64,000 nt of DNA. It comes from Chloroflexota bacterium (GTDB lineage Bacteria; Chloroflexota; Dormibacteria; Dormibacterales; Dormibacteraceae). The notes below the pieces were generated by a model. The model saw only the letters and a list, made by a program, of their open reading frames with translations. It had not been told where the DNA came from and did not search any database. The stretch lies in contig VBIW01000039.1 in NCBI GenBank assembly GCA_005880915.1, positions 62,001-126,000 of the forward strand. Direction: 5' to 3'. The position numbers were made by a program, and so were the translations under genes. Position 1 is the stretch's first letter; every line of letters begins with the position of its first letter. Below are positions 34,056 through 42,214 of this stretch, piece after piece.

Positions 34056-34089
34056 TTGACGTCGAACCGATGTTTGGTATAATTCTCTC
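34056..34089 (+). promoter_or_regulatory. Sigma-70-type promoter of HNH gene 1, leaderless
   Basis: TTGACG (34056-34061), a 16-base spacer and consensus TATAAT (34078-34083) are followed by only six bases before ATG 34090. Transcription would start at or next to the A of the ATG. The same promoter, base for base in most positions, precedes the second HNH gene. Confidence 0.85.
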
Positions 34090-35274
34090 ATGTCAGACGA
34101 GCTCGAAACACTGGAGTCTGCGGCTCGCGATTTCGAGCTCTCGGCTGACTTTGATTTCGTAGATCCCAAGCGCCTGTCGGCGGTCATCGACCGGCTCCAG
34201 GGCGTCCTCTGCAGAGTGGTAGACGGGGCTCGGTCGCGTGGCGACCACCTGCTGGCCGGCCAGAGCGCGTGTAGCTGGGTCGCCAACACCTGCGCCATGT
34301 CCAAGAACGCGGCCAGCGACCGGCTCTGCGTCGGTGCCCAGCTCAAGACGATGCCCAGGATCGCCCAGGCGCTCAGCTCAGGCGAGATCGGCTACCAGGC
34401 GGCTTCTGTGATCTGTCATCTGCAGGAGCACGTCAATGAGATCGGGGCTCGGATCGATGAGGAGATGTGGATCGGCAACGCGCGCAAGTTCTCGCTCAAG
34501 GATCTGAAAGACATTGCGGTCAGCACCTGGCACGGGGTCGATCCGGAAGGCTTCTGCCGCGCAGTGGAGGAGAACTTCGAGCGGCGCCAATTCTTCATCA
34601 GCGAGTCGGGCGGCATGTTCCGCGTCGACGGATGGCTTGACCCTGAGGGTGGGGCAGCGCTGGAGTCGGCGATCGACGCCCTGGCCAAGCCGCTCGGTTC
34701 AGACGATCGGCGGACGCCGCGTCAGCGCCGGGCCGACGCGCTGACCGAGCTGACTCACCACGCGCTGCAAGCGGGCACGATTCCGCGGCGCAATCGGGTC
34801 CGGCCGCACATCACCGTCCACACCACGGTGGAAGGCTTGAAGGGCGAGCTTGGTGCAGCGGCCTCGGAGCTGCAGCCCGGGATGCCGATCTCGAGCAAGA
34901 CCGTGCAGAGATTGGCGTGCGACGGGATGCTCTCCAGGGTCCTCAAGGCTGACTCCCAGGTGGTCGATGTGGGCCGAGCCACTCCGAATGTCTCGCCGGC
35001 GCAGTGGCGAGCCCTCAAGGCCCGGCACCGGACCTGCGGGTTTCCCGGTTGCGACCGGCCGGTCAGCTGGACCAGCCCGCATCACATCGAATTTCGGGCC
35101 AGAGGTGGGCCCAGCACCCTGCGCAACCTGCTCCCTCTCTGCCACCACCACCACCGACTCGTGCACGAGGGTGAGTGGCAGGTGGTCCAGGCCGGCGAAG
35201 GGGTGACGTTCATCCCTCCCGATCACGAGATTCCGCGGCGAGTTCGCAGCCCAGGAGTCCGCTGGGCGGCCTAG
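34090..35274 (+). CDS. DUF222/HNH endonuclease domain protein (13E12 type), copy 1
   Basis: A 394-residue protein with an N-terminal DUF222 helical region (LSSGEIGYQAASVICHLQEH and LTELTHHALQAGTI are recognisable) and a C-terminal HNH nuclease motif. The HNH segment reads HRTCGFPGCDRPVSW, then HHIEFRARGGPSTLRNLLPL and CHHHHRLVHEG, with Cys pairs and catalytic His in place. It resembles the REP13E12 proteins that are repeated in mycobacterial genomes. The paralogue at 53608-54843 is clearly related along the whole length. Both genes share promoter and upstream element. The role is unknown; a nuclease linked to repetitive DNA is plausible. Confidence 0.93.
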   Translation: MSDELETLESAARDFELSADFDFVDPKRLSAVIDRLQGVLCRVVDGARSRGDHLLAGQSACSWVANTCAMSKNAASDRLCVGAQLKTMPRIAQALSSGEIGYQAASVICHLQEHVNEIGARIDEEMWIGNARKFSLKDLKDIAVSTWHGVDPEGFCRAVEENFERRQFFISESGGMFRVDGWLDPEGGAALESAIDALAKPLGSDDRRTPRQRRADALTELTHHALQAGTIPRRNRVRPHITVHTTVEGLKGELGAAASELQPGMPISSKTVQRLACDGMLSRVLKADSQVVDVGRATPNVSPAQWRALKARHRTCGFPGCDRPVSWTSPHHIEFRARGGPSTLRNLLPLCHHHHRLVHEGEWQVVQAGEGVTFIPPDHEIPRRVRSPGVRWAA

Positions 35275-35279
35275 CTGCT

Positions 35280-35549
35280 TCAGTGTTTTTTGTGCTTGGC
35301 GGGCGGGGCTCCTTCTTGGGGCGGGGCCGGTGGCGGAGCTGGTGCCTGTGTGGGCTGGGGTGTTGGGCTCGCTTCGGCCGTCGGCGGAGTTGGCGACGCG
35401 GTCGTTTGCTGCGCCTCCACCGCGCCGCTCCCTGAAGGGCCTGGATTGCCCTCGCCCGGGAGGTGGATGGTCCCGGTTATCGCGGCTAAGCCGATAGCGA
35501 CCAGCATCGTCGCGGTCGCGCCCAAGATGATTTTGAGTGGGTTCCCCAT
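35280..35549 (-). CDS. Small Pro/Ala-rich single-span membrane or exported protein
   Basis: An 89-residue protein with one N-terminal hydrophobic segment (IILGATATMLVAIGLAAITG) and a Pro/Thr/Gln-rich tail ending in the basic AKHKKH. ATG 35549 (MGNPLK) is used; a longer frame to 35570 lacks a signal-like start. It converges on the HNH gene with a 5-base gap. No family is recognised. Two further exported Pro/Thr-rich proteins follow upstream on the same strand. Confidence 0.6.
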   Translation of the reverse strand: MGNPLKIILGATATMLVAIGLAAITGTIHLPGEGNPGPSGSGAVEAQQTTASPTPPTAEASPTPQPTQAPAPPPAPPQEGAPPAKHKKH

Positions 35550-35574
35550 ACATTGAGAACCGCCCGGCAAAGAG

Positions 35575-35603
35575 AAAGGGCCGGATTTGGGGTCCGGCCC
35601 TTT
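35575..35603 (-). terminator. Rho-independent-type terminator hairpin
   Basis: AAAGGGCCGGA pairs perfectly with TCCGGCCCTTT across a 7-base loop. It lies just past the stop of the leftward gene at 35625-36029, and the leftward transcript continues CCCTTTCTCTTTG. The symmetrical A/T ends mean it could work in either direction. Confidence 0.8.
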
Positions 35604-35624
35604 GAGATTCGAGTTCGGGTGGGG

Positions 35625-36029
35625 TTAGTCGCCGCTTCCTGACTTGTGCTCGCTGTCGCCGGAGCCACCGCCATCGTGCTCGTCTGAGCTGGTGGATCTG
35701 GTGGTTGTCACAGGTGCGGAACCGGCTGCGTCGTCGTTGGTCTCAGTGTCTGAGTCCGTCTCGGTGTCGGTGTCGGACTCGGTCTCGTTGTCGGCGGGTT
35801 CGGGGGCTTGCGCCGGCTCCGCTGTCGGGGCCGCGATTGGTTCGGTTTCCAGCGTGTCGTTTGGTTCGGGTGTCTCGACGCGAGCGCCTGACGCTTCACC
35901 GCCCAGGACGCCCAGGTGAACCCCAGGCGACTTCGTCGGCGAGAAGCCCGTGTGTGCTGAGGCGCCGATCGCGGCGATCAGCAGGGCTCCTGCCGCTGCT
36001 CCAACGATGAGGACTACTGGTCTTTTCAT
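35625..36029 (-). CDS. Exported acidic low-complexity protein
   Basis: A 134-residue protein with a clear signal or anchor (KRPVVLIVGAAAGALLIAAIGASAH). A mature part follows that is rich in Glu, Asp, Thr and Ser, including a DTDTETDSDTETNDD stretch and a Gly/Ser end. No folded domain is visible. Asp/Thr-rich tails suggest a surface-exposed or cation-binding stalk (inference). It lies in a leftward group downstream of the ECF sigma and putative anti-sigma genes and could be part of their regulon or transcript. A strong terminator hairpin follows it. Confidence 0.65.
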   Translation of the reverse strand: MKRPVVLIVGAAAGALLIAAIGASAHTGFSPTKSPGVHLGVLGGEASGARVETPEPNDTLETEPIAAPTAEPAQAPEPADNETESDTDTETDSDTETNDDAAGSAPVTTTRSTSSDEHDGGGSGDSEHKSGSGD

Positions 36030-36071
36030 GGAACTAGAAACGCCGATGGGGGCCCATGTCGGAAGTCCGGT

Positions 36072-36548
36072 TCAGTGGTCGCCCGGGGTCGGCGTGGGCG
36101 TCGGGAATGCATCGTTCGAATCTGAGCCCGAACCTTCGTCGCCCGGCTCGGGCGACTCTCGAGGCTCGGGCGATGCCGTCGGCGCCGGTCGGCTCGTCGG
36201 CTCAGGCCTCTCCGTTGGTTCGGCTGAGGCCTTGGGTGCGGGGGCAGCCTTTGGCTGAGGTGGGGTTGGGGTGACTTCGGGCGTGGGGGTCGGCGGGACC
36301 GGATGGACGACGGTGACGATTCGCTCAGTCCATACGGCCGGGTTGGCGCTGCCCGTTGCCGCGTACGCCGTCAGGCCGAGGAAGCCGGTCAGGGCGAGTG
36401 CCAGTGCGGCCGGCGCAAGGCGCCACGCGTGGATCTTTGTCGGGTTCAGATAGCGCGGCGTCGAGAAGCGCGGCTGCACCCGGTCGAGCTCGGAGCGCAA
36501 TCGCCAACCGAATCCGGGTCCGAGTGGGTCGCGCTCAGTCTTCGACAT
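36072..36548 (-). CDS. Putative anti-sigma factor / single-span Pro-rich membrane protein
   Basis: A 158-residue protein with a cytoplasmic N-terminal stretch of about 45 residues (SKTERDPLGPGFGWRLRSEL), one membrane segment (LAPAALALALTGFLGLTAYA) and an external part rich in Pro, Thr and Glu. The ATG at 36548 overlaps the end of the ECF sigma gene by 14 bases, so translation is coupled. The position and topology are those of an anti-sigma factor such as RsgI-type proteins. No zinc-binding HxxxCxxC motif is present, so the assignment rests on context. Confidence 0.65.
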   Translation of the reverse strand: MSKTERDPLGPGFGWRLRSELDRVQPRFSTPRYLNPTKIHAWRLAPAALALALTGFLGLTAYAATGSANPAVWTERIVTVVHPVPPTPTPEVTPTPPQPKAAPAPKASAEPTERPEPTSRPAPTASPEPRESPEPGDEGSGSDSNDAFPTPTPTPGDH

Positions 36549-37101
36549 AGTACTCACGGTCTTCTGAAGAAAACGCCGATGGCTGCTCGAGTGAGAAGGG
36601 GGAGTCCAGCACCGCGCGGAGCCGCTCTCCCGCCTGTTGCAAGCGCGAACCCACGGTTCGTTCCGAAACACCCAGCGCTGCTGCGATCTCGCGGTTGTTG
36701 TAGCCGTGGTAGTGGCGCAGGACTATGGCTGCCGACAGCTTGGGCGGAAGTGACCTCAGCGCGGTCAGAAGGTCTGGCCGCGTGGCCGCGTCGGCGGGGT
36801 CGACGCCGGGCCCCGGACTGCCCAGCCGGCGCAGCACCTCGCCGATGCTCCGCAGCTTCGCGCTTCGCCGGTAGGAGATGGCGCGATTGACCGCGATGCG
36901 GTGGATCCACGCTTCGGCGGGCGCATCGGGCCGCCAGCGCTTCCACGCCTGGAACGCCTGGACGAACGCGTCCTGGGCGCAGTCCTCCGCGGCTTCGGGG
37001 TCGCTCAGGATGGCCGACAGCGTCCGGTACACGCGTGGATACGCGGTCCGGTACAGCAGGTCGAAATCCTCCCGCGAACCGGGTTTGTAGCCCTCCCCCA
37101 T
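36535..37101 (-). CDS. ECF-type RNA polymerase sigma factor
   Basis: A 188-residue sigma-70 family protein of ECF type. Region 2 is visible as DFDLLYRTAYPRVYRTLSAI and DPEAAEDCAQDAFVQAFQAW, with AWIHRIAVNRAISYRR at its end. Region 4 is RSLPPKLSAAIVLRHYHGYN followed by the helix-turn-helix REIAAALGVSERTVGSRLQQ. ATG 37101 has GGAAG upstream; TTG 37110 is a slightly longer alternative. It is followed in the same transcript by a coupled single-span membrane protein that may be its anti-sigma factor. The signal sensed is unknown. Confidence 0.94.
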   Translation of the reverse strand: MGEGYKPGSREDFDLLYRTAYPRVYRTLSAILSDPEAAEDCAQDAFVQAFQAWKRWRPDAPAEAWIHRIAVNRAISYRRSAKLRSIGEVLRRLGSPGPGVDPADAATRPDLLTALRSLPPKLSAAIVLRHYHGYNNREIAAALGVSERTVGSRLQQAGERLRAVLDSPFSLEQPSAFSSEDREYYVED

Positions 37102-37132
37102 AGCTTCCAATAACGCCTTAGGCTACTCAAGC

Positions 37133-37675
37133 ATGCCCATCGTCTGGACGGAGGACCCGGCCGCCAACAAGTTGCTCGAGACGGACCCTCTCGCGCTCCT
37201 GATCGGGATGGTCCTCGACCAGCAGGTGAAGATGGAGAAGGCCTTCGGCGGACCCTATGAGCTCAAGCGCCGGCTCGGGCACCTCGACGCGCGGAAGATC
37301 GCGACCATGGATCCCGAGCGCCTCGACGCAGTGTTCCGTGAGCGGCCTGCGCTGCATCGCTTTCCGGGCTCGATGGCGCGGCGCGTGCAGGCGATGTGCG
37401 CCGCGATCGTGAAGGACTACGGCGGCGACGCGGGCTCGGTGTGGCGCGACGCGCGGGATGGCGACGACCTTGCTGCGCGGATCAAGAAGCTTCCCGGTTT
37501 TGGCGTTATGAAGGTGCGCATCCTCGTCTCGATCCTGGCCAAGAAGTTCGACGTCAAGCCGAAGGGGTGGGAGAAGCACGCGGCGGACTGGCACACGGTG
37601 GCGGACGTCGACTCCGCGGAGACGATGGCCAGGGCGCGCGAGGTGAAGCGGGAGATGAAAGCCAAGAAGTCTTAG
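37133..37675 (+). CDS. HhH-GPD family protein (DNA glycosylase-like)
   Basis: A 180-residue protein with an HhH-GPD-like fold. PLALLIGMVLDQQVKMEKAF is the first helix pair and LPGFGVMKVRILVSILAKKF the helix-hairpin-helix. The HhH-GPD superfamily contains base-excision DNA glycosylases, but the catalytic Asp after the hairpin and the C-terminal iron-sulfur Cys cluster are not evident. This short subfamily is common in high-GC Gram-positive-type bacteria and its activity is not established. TAGGCT lies 8 bases before the ATG, a leaderless-type arrangement. A family A hairpin follows the stop codon. Confidence 0.82.
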   Translation: MPIVWTEDPAANKLLETDPLALLIGMVLDQQVKMEKAFGGPYELKRRLGHLDARKIATMDPERLDAVFRERPALHRFPGSMARRVQAMCAAIVKDYGGDAGSVWRDARDGDDLAARIKKLPGFGVMKVRILVSILAKKFDVKPKGWEKHAADWHTVADVDSAETMARAREVKREMKAKKS

Positions 37676-37680
37676 CGCAG

Positions 37681-37720
37681 GCCCCTCTCCCCGGCCCTCC
37701 CCCTGAACGGGGGAGGGGGA
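37681..37720. repeat. Dispersed hairpin repeat, family A copy 3
   Basis: GCCCCTCTCCCCGGCCCTCC followed by CCCTGAACGGGGGAGGGGGA. It lies just after the HhH-GPD stop and before the trp operon, where it may terminate upstream transcription. The remaining 73 bases to trpE show no Trp-codon leader peptide or T-box. Confidence 0.78.
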
Positions 37721-37793
37721 AATATCTGATAAGGTTTTGCCTCCGGCCAGGCCGTAGAGAGCTCGGCGGAAAGATCTAGATGAGAGGAATGAG

Positions 37794-39203
37794 ATGAGAG
37801 ACTGCACGCCCTCCAGGGAAGAAGCGCGGGCCCTTGGCTCGCAGTTCGCTCTGATCCCCGTCTACCGAGAAGTCCTCGCCGACATGCTGACGCCTGTCCG
37901 CGCTTACTCCTTGCTCTGTCCTCCCGGCGAGCCTGGATTCCTGCTCGAGAGCGTCGAGGGTGGCGAGCGCCTCGCCCGCTATTCATTCATCGGGGTTTCG
38001 GCGCGTGACCTCGAGCTTGGCGACGGCAACCCTCTTCCGGCGCTCGCGATGGTCGCCGCGGAGCAGACCGCGCCGGTCAAGGGCGTGCCGCGTTTTCACG
38101 GCGGCGCGGTCGGATATCTCGGCTATGAAACGGCGCGACATTTCGAGCGGCTGCCCGTGGCGAGAGGGGCGGGGCCCCCTATGCCTGAGAGCGCATTCGT
38201 GCGCGCCGAAGACCTCGCGGTTTTCGACCACGTCACGCGGCGGCTACAGCTGCTGACCATCCACCGGCCCGACCGCGAGGAATACGACGACGCCGTTGCT
38301 CGCATCGATGCCATGGAGAAGAGCCTTGCCGGCGATCAGCCGCCGGCGGCCGACCGCGGCCTCGACGGCGCGAGGTGGGAGTCGAACGTGACACCGGGCC
38401 AGTTTCACGCCATGGTCGACGCCGCGCGCGAGCACATCATGGGCGGCGACGCATTTCAGATCGTCGTCTCGCAGCGCTTCCGCAAGCGCCTCGAGGCGAC
38501 GCCCTTCGACGTCTACCGGTGCCTGCGCGCTATCAACCCGTCGCCGTACATGTTCTTCCTCGCGCTTGGTGGCGACCGCCACGTCGTCGGCACGTCGCCC
38601 GAGAAGCTCGTCCAGGTGGAGGGGCGCCGTGTGGAGACCAGGCCCCTCGCGGGGACACGGCGACGCGGCGCCGATCCCGCCGAGGACCAGCGCCTGGAGA
38701 AGGAGCTGCTCGGCGACCTGAAGGAGCGAGCCGAGCATGTGATGCTCGTCGACCTCGGCCGCAATGACGTGGGTCGGGTCGCGAGTCCCGGGTCGGTCAA
38801 CGTCGACCGGTTGATGGAGGTCGAGCGCTACTCGCACGTGATGCACATCTCATCGACGGTCAGCGGCCAGCTGCGCGAGGGCAAGACCTCGCTCGACGCG
38901 CTGCGGGCCGCATTCCCGGCAGGCACTGTGTCTGGCGCGCCCAAGATCCGAGCCATGGAGGTGATCGCCGACCTCGAGCCCGACCAGCGCGGCGTGTATG
39001 CGGGGTCGGCGGGCTACGTCAGCTTTGGCGGCAACCTCGACATGGCGATCACCCTGCGCACGGTTGTGGTCGCAGACGGCATTGCTTACGTGCAGGCGGG
39101 GGCCGGGGTGGTGGCGGACTCGAAGCCCGAGCGCGAATTCGAGGAGACGCTAGAGAAGGCGGGCGCGATGTTCAAGGCCATCGAGATGGCGGAGGAGATG
39201 TGA
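37794..39203 (+). CDS. trpE: Anthranilate synthase component I
   Basis: Converts chorismate plus ammonia (delivered by TrpG) to anthranilate. The N-terminal part includes LLESVEGGERLARYSFIG, which carries the conserved region of the tryptophan feedback site. The chorismate-binding part has FQIVVSQRFRKRLEATPFDV, the LRAINPSPYMFFLALG segment, ETRPLAGTRRRGADPAED, LVDLGRNDVGRV and FPAGTVSGAPKIRAME. Length 469 is normal. It heads a long operon and overlaps trpG by one base. Upstream there is a family A repeat; I saw no attenuator. Confidence 0.98.
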   Translation: MRDCTPSREEARALGSQFALIPVYREVLADMLTPVRAYSLLCPPGEPGFLLESVEGGERLARYSFIGVSARDLELGDGNPLPALAMVAAEQTAPVKGVPRFHGGAVGYLGYETARHFERLPVARGAGPPMPESAFVRAEDLAVFDHVTRRLQLLTIHRPDREEYDDAVARIDAMEKSLAGDQPPAADRGLDGARWESNVTPGQFHAMVDAAREHIMGGDAFQIVVSQRFRKRLEATPFDVYRCLRAINPSPYMFFLALGGDRHVVGTSPEKLVQVEGRRVETRPLAGTRRRGADPAEDQRLEKELLGDLKERAEHVMLVDLGRNDVGRVASPGSVNVDRLMEVERYSHVMHISSTVSGQLREGKTSLDALRAAFPAGTVSGAPKIRAMEVIADLEPDQRGVYAGSAGYVSFGGNLDMAITLRTVVVADGIAYVQAGAGVVADSKPEREFEETLEKAGAMFKAIEMAEEM

Positions 39204-39829
39204 TGGGCATCGCGATGATCGACAACTACGACTCCTTCACCTACAACCTCGTCCAGTACATGGCCGAGCTCGGTGCAGAGCCGGCCGTTTTCCGCAACGA
39301 CGAGGTCACGGTCGGCGAGCTCGCTACCTTCGATGGCATCGTGATCTCGCCTGGACCCGGCACGCCGGACGACGCCGGCGTGTCCAATGACGCGATTCGC
39401 GAGCTGAGCGGCAAGGTCGCCATCCTCGGCGTGTGCCTGGGCAACCAGTGCATCGGCCAGGTCTTCGGCGGCGAGGTGGTGCGCAATGAGCCATCGCACG
39501 GCAAGACCTCGTGGATCCACCACGACAACTCAGGCGTGATGGCTGGAGTCAGCGATCCGTTCGAGGCGACCCGCTACCACTCGCTGATCGTCAAGCGATC
39601 ATCGGTGCCTTCGGAGCTCGTGATCACCGCCTGGACGCATGACGGGACGGTGATGGGACTGCGGCACGTCAAGCACCCGACCTACGGCGTGCAGTTCCAC
39701 CCTGAGTCCGTGCTGACCAAGGAAGGCAAGAAGATCCTGGGTAATTTCTTGAGGCGAGCAGCAAACGCGAACGTCCCCACCCTGACCCTCCCCGGCGAGC
39801 GGGGAGGGGAAGCACTCTTTCCCCGGTGA
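39203..39829 (+). CDS. trpG: Anthranilate synthase component II (glutamine amidotransferase)
   Basis: Releases ammonia from glutamine for TrpE. The class I amidotransferase motifs are intact: IDNYDSFTYNLVQYM, ISPGPGTPDDAG, the nucleophile in GVCLGNQCIG, and HPTYGVQFHPESVLT. The ATG at 39203 follows GGAGGAG at ideal spacing; GTG 39200 is one codon earlier. The last 19 residues (from NVPTLTLPGERGGEA) are a translated family C repeat and lie beyond the normal end of the domain. The start of trpD overlaps the stop by 4 bases. Confidence 0.97.
   Translation: MGIAMIDNYDSFTYNLVQYMAELGAEPAVFRNDEVTVGELATFDGIVISPGPGTPDDAGVSNDAIRELSGKVAILGVCLGNQCIGQVFGGEVVRNEPSHGKTSWIHHDNSGVMAGVSDPFEATRYHSLIVKRSSVPSELVITAWTHDGTVMGLRHVKHPTYGVQFHPESVLTKEGKKILGNFLRRAANANVPTLTLPGERGGEALFPR
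39772..39811. repeat. Dispersed repeat, family C copy 2 (3' end of trpG)
   Basis: GTCCCCACCCTGACCCTCCC then CGGCGAGCGGGGAGGGGAAG. It is read in frame as the C-terminal tail of TrpG and lies just before the trpD start at 39826. Confidence 0.8.
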
Positions 39830-40827
39830 TAGACGCGCTCGCCAAGCTCGTTCGGTGTGAGAACCTCTCCGAGGACGAGGCCGCGGCCGCTTTCGAGGTG
39901 ATCATGCGCGGCGACGCGACCCCGTCTCAGATCGCGGGCTTCGTCGTCGCGCTGCGGATGAAGGGCGAGACGGTCGAGGAGCTCACCGGATTTGCCCGGA
40001 CGGCACGCGGCGTCGCGACGCCGATCCAGGTCGAGGGTGCGCTGCTCGACACATGTGGCACCGGCGGCGACGGTCTCGCCACCTTCAACATCTCGACGCT
40101 CTCCGCGATCGTCGCCGCCGCATGCGGCGCTCGCGTCGCCAAGCACGGCAACCGCGCCGCCTCGTCGCTGTGCGGGTCGGCAGATGTGCTCGAGCAGCTC
40201 GGGGTCAAGATCGACCTGCAGCCGGAAGGCGTGGCGCGATGTATCACAGAGGCCGGCATCGGCTTTCTCTTCGCGCCGATCTTCCATCCGTCGTTTCGAT
40301 TCGCGGCCGTGCCGCGCAAGGACCTTGGGCTGCGCACGGTTTTCAATATTCTCGGCCCGCTGTGCAATCCGGCCGGCGCGAAGTACCAGGCGCTCGGCGT
40401 GGCCGACGCCAAGCTCGCGGGCAGCATGGCCGAGGTGCTGATCCGCCTGGGCGTCGAGCGGGCGATCGTCTTTCACGCGGCGGACGGGATGGACGAGCTG
40501 TCGGTCGCGACGCCGTCGTTCGTGATCGAGATCGACGGGCGGCGCAAGGAATACGAGCTCGACCCGGCAGAGCTCGGATTGGCGCGCGCTCCGGTCGAGT
40601 CGATGCGGGGCGGTGGGCCGGCGGACAACGCGCGCCTCGCCCGTGAGGTGCTGGGCGGGGCGAAGGGTCCTCGGCGCGACGTGGTTCTCCTCAACGGGGC
40701 GGCGGCGCTGCGCGCGGCCGGTCTGGCCCACGACTGGAAGGACGGGATCGGCCTCGCCGCGGAGGCGATCGATTCGGGGCGCGCCGGCGAGGTGCTGCAG
40801 CGGTGGGCCAGAATCTCCCAGGAGTGA
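39826..40827 (+). CDS. trpD: Anthranilate phosphoribosyltransferase
   Basis: Joins anthranilate to PRPP in tryptophan synthesis. The PRPP motif DTCGTGGDGLATFNIST, the KHGNRAASSLCGSADVLEQL anthranilate site and RTVFNILGPLCNPAGA are diagnostic. GTG 39826 overlaps the trpG stop as GTGA. At 333 residues the length is normal. It is followed by trpC with the same type of overlap. Confidence 0.98.
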   Translation: MIDALAKLVRCENLSEDEAAAAFEVIMRGDATPSQIAGFVVALRMKGETVEELTGFARTARGVATPIQVEGALLDTCGTGGDGLATFNISTLSAIVAAACGARVAKHGNRAASSLCGSADVLEQLGVKIDLQPEGVARCITEAGIGFLFAPIFHPSFRFAAVPRKDLGLRTVFNILGPLCNPAGAKYQALGVADAKLAGSMAEVLIRLGVERAIVFHAADGMDELSVATPSFVIEIDGRRKEYELDPAELGLARAPVESMRGGGPADNARLAREVLGGAKGPRRDVVLLNGAAALRAAGLAHDWKDGIGLAAEAIDSGRAGEVLQRWARISQE

Positions 40828-41609
40828 CCCAAGAGACCGAGGACGTCCTCTCGCGCCTTGTGCTGGAAGCTCGACAGGATCTGATGCGCAGGCGGTTCCT
40901 GCTGGGGTCCGAGCAGCTAGAGCTGGCGGTGGCCGCCTACACGCCGAAAGACTTCATCGGCGCCCTCCGCAAGCCCAACCTGGCGGTGGTCGCCGAGATG
41001 AAGCAGCGCACGCCGAGCATGGGAGTTCTGTCCGACGAGTACCGGCCCGCCGACCTTGCGCACGCGTACACGGACGGCGGCGCGGCGGCGATCTCTGTCC
41101 TCACGCACATGGCCGGATTCGGCGGACGCGTCGACCACATCCGCATGGCGCGAGCCGCGACACAGCTGCCGATCCTGCGCAAGGACTTCGTCACCGATCC
41201 ATACGAGATCGCGGAGGCGCGGGCCTGCGGCGCGGACGCAGTTCTGCTGATCGTTGCCGCGCTCGAGTCGCAGCAGCTTCGAGACCTTGTCGCTCTGACC
41301 AGGAGCCGGGGCATCGCTGCGCTGGTCGAGGTCCATGACGAGGCGGAGACGGCGGCGGCGATCGAGGCCGGCGCGCAGGTGGTCGGCGTGAACCATCGCG
41401 ACCTGAAGACGTTCACCGTCGACCTGAGCCTCACGGAGCGGTTGCGCAAGCTCGTGCCGAAGGAGGTCGTCTTCGTCGCCGAGAGCGGCGTCCACTCCGC
41501 GGCGGACGCCCGGCGGATGCGTGAGGCCGGCGCGGACGCGGTCCTGGTGGGCGAGGTGCTGATGCGGTCAGCCGATCCGGCGGCGACGATCAAAGAGCTC
41601 TCGGTTTGA
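40824..41609 (+). CDS. trpC: Indole-3-glycerol phosphate synthase
   Basis: Closes the indole ring of the tryptophan pathway. The TIM-barrel motifs VVAEMKQRTPSMG with the catalytic Glu and Lys, LRKDFVTDPYEIAEARACGA, LVEVHDEAETAAAIEAGA, VGVNHRDLKTFTVD and VAESGVHS are all present. GTG 40824 forms a GTGA overlap with trpD, the pattern seen throughout the operon; GTG 40803 is in frame but less fitting. It ends in a TTGA overlap with trpF. Confidence 0.98.
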   Translation: MTQETEDVLSRLVLEARQDLMRRRFLLGSEQLELAVAAYTPKDFIGALRKPNLAVVAEMKQRTPSMGVLSDEYRPADLAHAYTDGGAAAISVLTHMAGFGGRVDHIRMARAATQLPILRKDFVTDPYEIAEARACGADAVLLIVAALESQQLRDLVALTRSRGIAALVEVHDEAETAAAIEAGAQVVGVNHRDLKTFTVDLSLTERLRKLVPKEVVFVAESGVHSAADARRMREAGADAVLVGEVLMRSADPAATIKELSV

Positions 41610-42214
41610 TTCGCGTCAAGATCTGCGGCATCTGCGACCTCGAGGGAGCCACCGCGGCTGTCGAGGCCGGCGCGGACATGATCGGATTCCACTTCTGCGA
41701 CTCGCCGCGGCGCGTCTCGCCCGACGAGGCCCGCGCCATCCTCGACGAGCTGTCGGTACGGCCGAAGATCGTCGGGGTTTTCATCGATGAGTCGCCCGAC
41801 CAGGTGCGCCGGATCGCCGACGACCTCGACCTCGACCTGCTGCAGCTCCACGGCTCCGAGCCGCCGGGCTTCGAGGCGGGTCGGCCCGTGATAAAGGTGC
41901 TGAAGATTCGTGATGGCATGGTGCCGGACGCGGACGCCTGGCCCGACCCGATCATGCTCGACTCCTGGTCCGCGGACCAGCGGGGTGGGACCGGCCGGAC
42001 GTGGGACTGGGAGCTCGCGCGCCCCCTGCTCGCATCACGCAAGGTGTTCATCGCGGGTGGTCTGGAACCGGGTAACGTGGGCAAGGTCGTGAGCGAGCTC
42101 AAGCCCTACGGAGTCGACGTGTCCAGCGGCGTCGAGGCGCGGGCCAGAATCAAGGACCCGGCCAAGATCCGCGCCTTCGTGCGCGCCGTGAGGCTCGCCG
42201 AGGCCCTGGCTTGA
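41606..42214 (+). CDS. trpF: Phosphoribosylanthranilate isomerase
   Basis: Amadori rearrangement step of the tryptophan pathway. [20 protein letters not shown] carries the catalytic Cys, [15 protein letters not shown] and [12 protein letters not shown] the middle strands, and PIMLDSWS the catalytic Asp; the phosphate site is [11 protein letters not shown] and [15 protein letters not shown]. The TTG start overlaps the trpC stop and the stop overlaps the trpB start, both as TTGA. The length of 202 residues is normal. Confidence 0.97.
   Translation: MIRVKICGICDLEGATAAVEAGADMIGFHFCDSPRRVSPDEARAILDELSVRPKIVGVFIDESPDQVRRIADDLDLDLLQLHGSEPPGFEAGRPVIKVLKIRDGMVPDADAWPDPIMLDSWSADQRGGTGRTWDWELARPLLASRKVFIAGGLEPGNVGKVVSELKPYGVDVSSGVEARARIKDPAKIRAFVRAVRLAEALA

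Noticed and set aside
33681-35274. HNH gene as part of a group II intron or restriction-modification system
   Set aside because: No reverse transcriptase, methylase or intron structure is nearby; the DUF222 domain fits the 13E12 family.
37721-37793. Tryptophan attenuator or T-box before trpE
   Set aside because: No run of Trp codons, leader peptide, terminator pair or T-box sequence is visible in the 73 bases between the repeat and trpE.
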